Source: Andrena cerasifolii (lineage: Eukaryota > Arthropoda > Insecta > Hymenoptera > Andrenidae). From it: a stretch of 64,000 nucleotides of DNA. The position numbers and the translations under genes were made by a program. The stretch lies in contig NC_135124.1 of the NCBI RefSeq assembly GCF_050908995.1, positions 9,920,001 through 9,984,000 of the forward strand, written 5' to 3'. A model generated the notes under the pieces. The model saw only the letters and a list, made by a program, of their open reading frames with translations. It had not been told where the DNA came from and made no database searches. Of this stretch, positions 61,981-64,000 are shown one piece after another (position 1 is the first letter of the stretch; each line of letters starts with the position of its first letter).

Positions 61981-64000
61981 TTCGCTACTGGTTGCTGGTT
62001 TACTTTGTGCGGCAAAGAAAGTGTCCTGACTTCGAGTGGTGAATAATTTTGATCGCGAATGGCGAACCAGGAGCGACAATCGAGGTATTGGAATCGCCAC
62101 GAGATCGTGGAAGACATGTCCCAGTACTTGTCGCCGGTTTCCGACTGTATTTTACAAGCGGAGCCATTATAATGACATTTAAACTGCACGCCAGCAGACT
62201 GCACCGCGACGAGCATAACCTTTCCTAACCGGTTGATTTATTTGGCACGGCGTCAAGCCAACAACGGCATCGTGAAGAATTACGAGGGCGTGATGAATCT
62301 AATAAAATGTCTGTGCACTATGGCCTCTGATTCGTGACGCTTTTCGCTTCTCCCGTGATTGTTCGTCCACGCGTTTTTCCATGGCGAAACAGAGGCTGCT
62401 AACTTCTTTAGGAGAGGGATACGTAAGGTAGTGCATACTTTCCAAAATGATTTAACACTGATTAGCGGCGAGGTGACAGAAATGCCATCTAAAGCCTGGC
62501 AGGACTTTTTAGGCGGTCATGCGCCTGCTACGTAGGTGAGTATCCCTCGAGTTTATTTTCACCCCCCAAGAGAAGCATTGAGTAATGCACACATTCAATT
62601 TCCTGCATTTCTCGTGTGTACCTACATTCCGTATAGCGAACACTACACTTTCTCCGCATTTCCCACATTCTTCGTATTTACTCTTCCTTCGAGTTCCACA
62701 TAGTTTGCATGCTGCATGTGTCCGTTTAATTTCAGGTCTCCTGCACAACATTCGTGTGCATATAGTCTTGATATATCCCACGTCACACTTTATACACTTT
62801 CCAGTGACTTCACAATTATTATACACTTCCCACACAATTTCATCAAAATATCTATGCCATTACCAAATTATTACAGCTACATTTCTACGTTGTTTCTACA
62901 TGATTTTTACACAATAGTGTAACGTGGACATGTCCACGTTATTCTCGCATTACTCCCTCTCCGGTTCAATCAATCCTTGCACCATTTCTATGCCACGACT
63001 GTCCCGCACTTACACATCACTCATTACATATCACACGTCGCACTTCATACTAGACTTCTACTCCTCTCAACTTACTAATCAATCATTCGGCGATCGTGCA
63101 CAATATCGTAAGTGTTCAGGTAAGCAATTCAGCGTCCCACAAAAACGCAACGAAGTTGCAACTGTTAAAAAAATTCGCAACCGATATCTGAACGTTCGCG
63201 AAGCAAAATCCCGATTTGCAGCATTATGCGTTTTCGTGGGAAGCCAATTTTCGGTTTCGCAACTTCGGTTGCAGGTGCAAAAATCGTGCAGTGAATTTCG
63301 GCAGACTCCGTCTGCGAGTTGCTGCACGTGCAAGAGAAGTTTGCGACGATGCGAGGATTGCGTACCTACGATTGGTATGCAGCAATGGGGCAGAAGTACA
63401 GGAATAATGTAGGAGTGATATAGGATCGCAATGGGGATGATAATGGAATAAAATAGGAAGTGTCGGAATGGTGTGGGGAATAGTTTAGGAATGGGCTAGG
63501 AGTTCTATAGGAACAGTTTGGGAGTAGTTAGGCCAGTTGTATATGCCGAGACAAGCGCGTACGGGTACTTCTGTCGACAATGAGTCGGCTATGGGACTGC
63601 ATTGCATGAATCGGTGACCTTGAGTCACGCAAGATATAGCAGCAGTTTGAGTGCTGGGCAAAAAGAGCTGGAGAACCAGCGGAGGAAGGAACGAGGACTA
63701 GGCTGAGGGAAACGGCGAAGAGGAGAATGGCGGTGAAGCTGAAAAAGGGGGTGAATACCACGGGAGTATGAAGCAAACCACGTGAAAAGGAGAGGAAGAG
63801 GGAAAGAAAGGAGAGTAGAGAGTATAAAGGGGTCGAACAGAGGGGGATGAAAAGGATTGTTGAAGAGGGAGGAGAATTTTATGGCGAAAGAGCCTAACTA
63901 ACCGCTCGAGTACACTTATATGTACCCCAAGGCGGAGTTTCCGTCTGTTCTGCTTCGGTGTTTGCGCGTGTTTAACCTTTGGAGGGCCGGGATTTTTTCA
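61981..64000. other. presumed intron or upstream DNA with strand-asymmetric segments
   Basis: Roughly 62560-63080 is G-poor on the plus strand, and about 63380-63900 is C-poor. The two halves look like degenerate low-complexity DNA in opposite orientation around a mixed centre. No supported gene is present. Confidence 0.4.
62920..62941. repeat. 22-bp perfect palindrome
   Basis: AACGTGGACATGTCCACGTT is self-complementary, with one more matching pair outside it. The core GGACATGTCC fits the RRRCWWGYYY half-site of p53-family proteins, but there is only one half-site. Confidence 0.9.

Noticed and set aside
36755..64000. Search for the N-terminal MBD exon (GW.RK...CKCG.ECP pattern) on the minus strand
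   Set aside because: No stretch with the expected Cys and Trp pattern and a phase-0 donor was recognised by eye. A profile search could still find one.

Overview
This is eukaryotic, insect-type DNA. The gene content, the frequent undepleted CpG dinucleotides and the many short non-autonomous transposon relics suggest a hymenopteran (bee, ant or wasp). The order is inferred with moderate confidence from sequence character, not from a marker gene.

One protein-coding gene can be supported. It lies on the minus strand and is the insect orthologue of vertebrate MBD5/MBD6, called six-banded (sba) in Drosophila, a chromatin protein linked to the Polycomb deubiquitinase PR-DUB. Seven coding exons with matching phases were assembled by reading splice sites: 36754-36535, 30182-30037, 28610-23775, 23656-22795, 21810-21676, 19193-18818 and 17184-16959. 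Joined, they give 6801 bases, or 2266 codons plus a TGA stop. The order is: the segment just after the MBD (TKLCNHKRK signature), a lysine-rich block, a very long glutamine-rich exon containing a conserved KKRK...TVASMLH motif, an acidic Tyr-rich segment, a PWWP domain, and the C-terminal helix (AIQEAMSELDK) seen in MBD5/6. The exon or exons encoding the first part of the MBD were not found. The gene probably starts beyond base 64000, which would make most of 36.8-64 kb a large 5' intron.

Layout: 1-11.4 kb is apparently intergenic. About 11.45-16.96 kb is a probable long 3' UTR. The exons and introns occupy 16.96-36.75 kb. From 36.75 kb to the end is the presumed first intron or upstream DNA.

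The introns carry most of the surprises. These are a hAT-like element with an 8-bp target duplication, a 120-nt 5S rRNA-like sequence next to a foldback palindrome, a TA-flanked inverted-repeat element, an element with 10-bp terminal repeats and multiple TTTCTCGAGAAA palindromes, a ~700-bp nested palindrome, a 132-bp tandem repeat and a diverged ~250-bp segmental duplication. No tRNA gene, CRISPR array, bacterial operon or intact autonomous transposon was found. Nothing amounts to a clear new multi-gene system. The best leads for novelty are the 5S-like sequence with its foldback neighbour, and the possible PWWP-lacking isoform of the sba-like gene.
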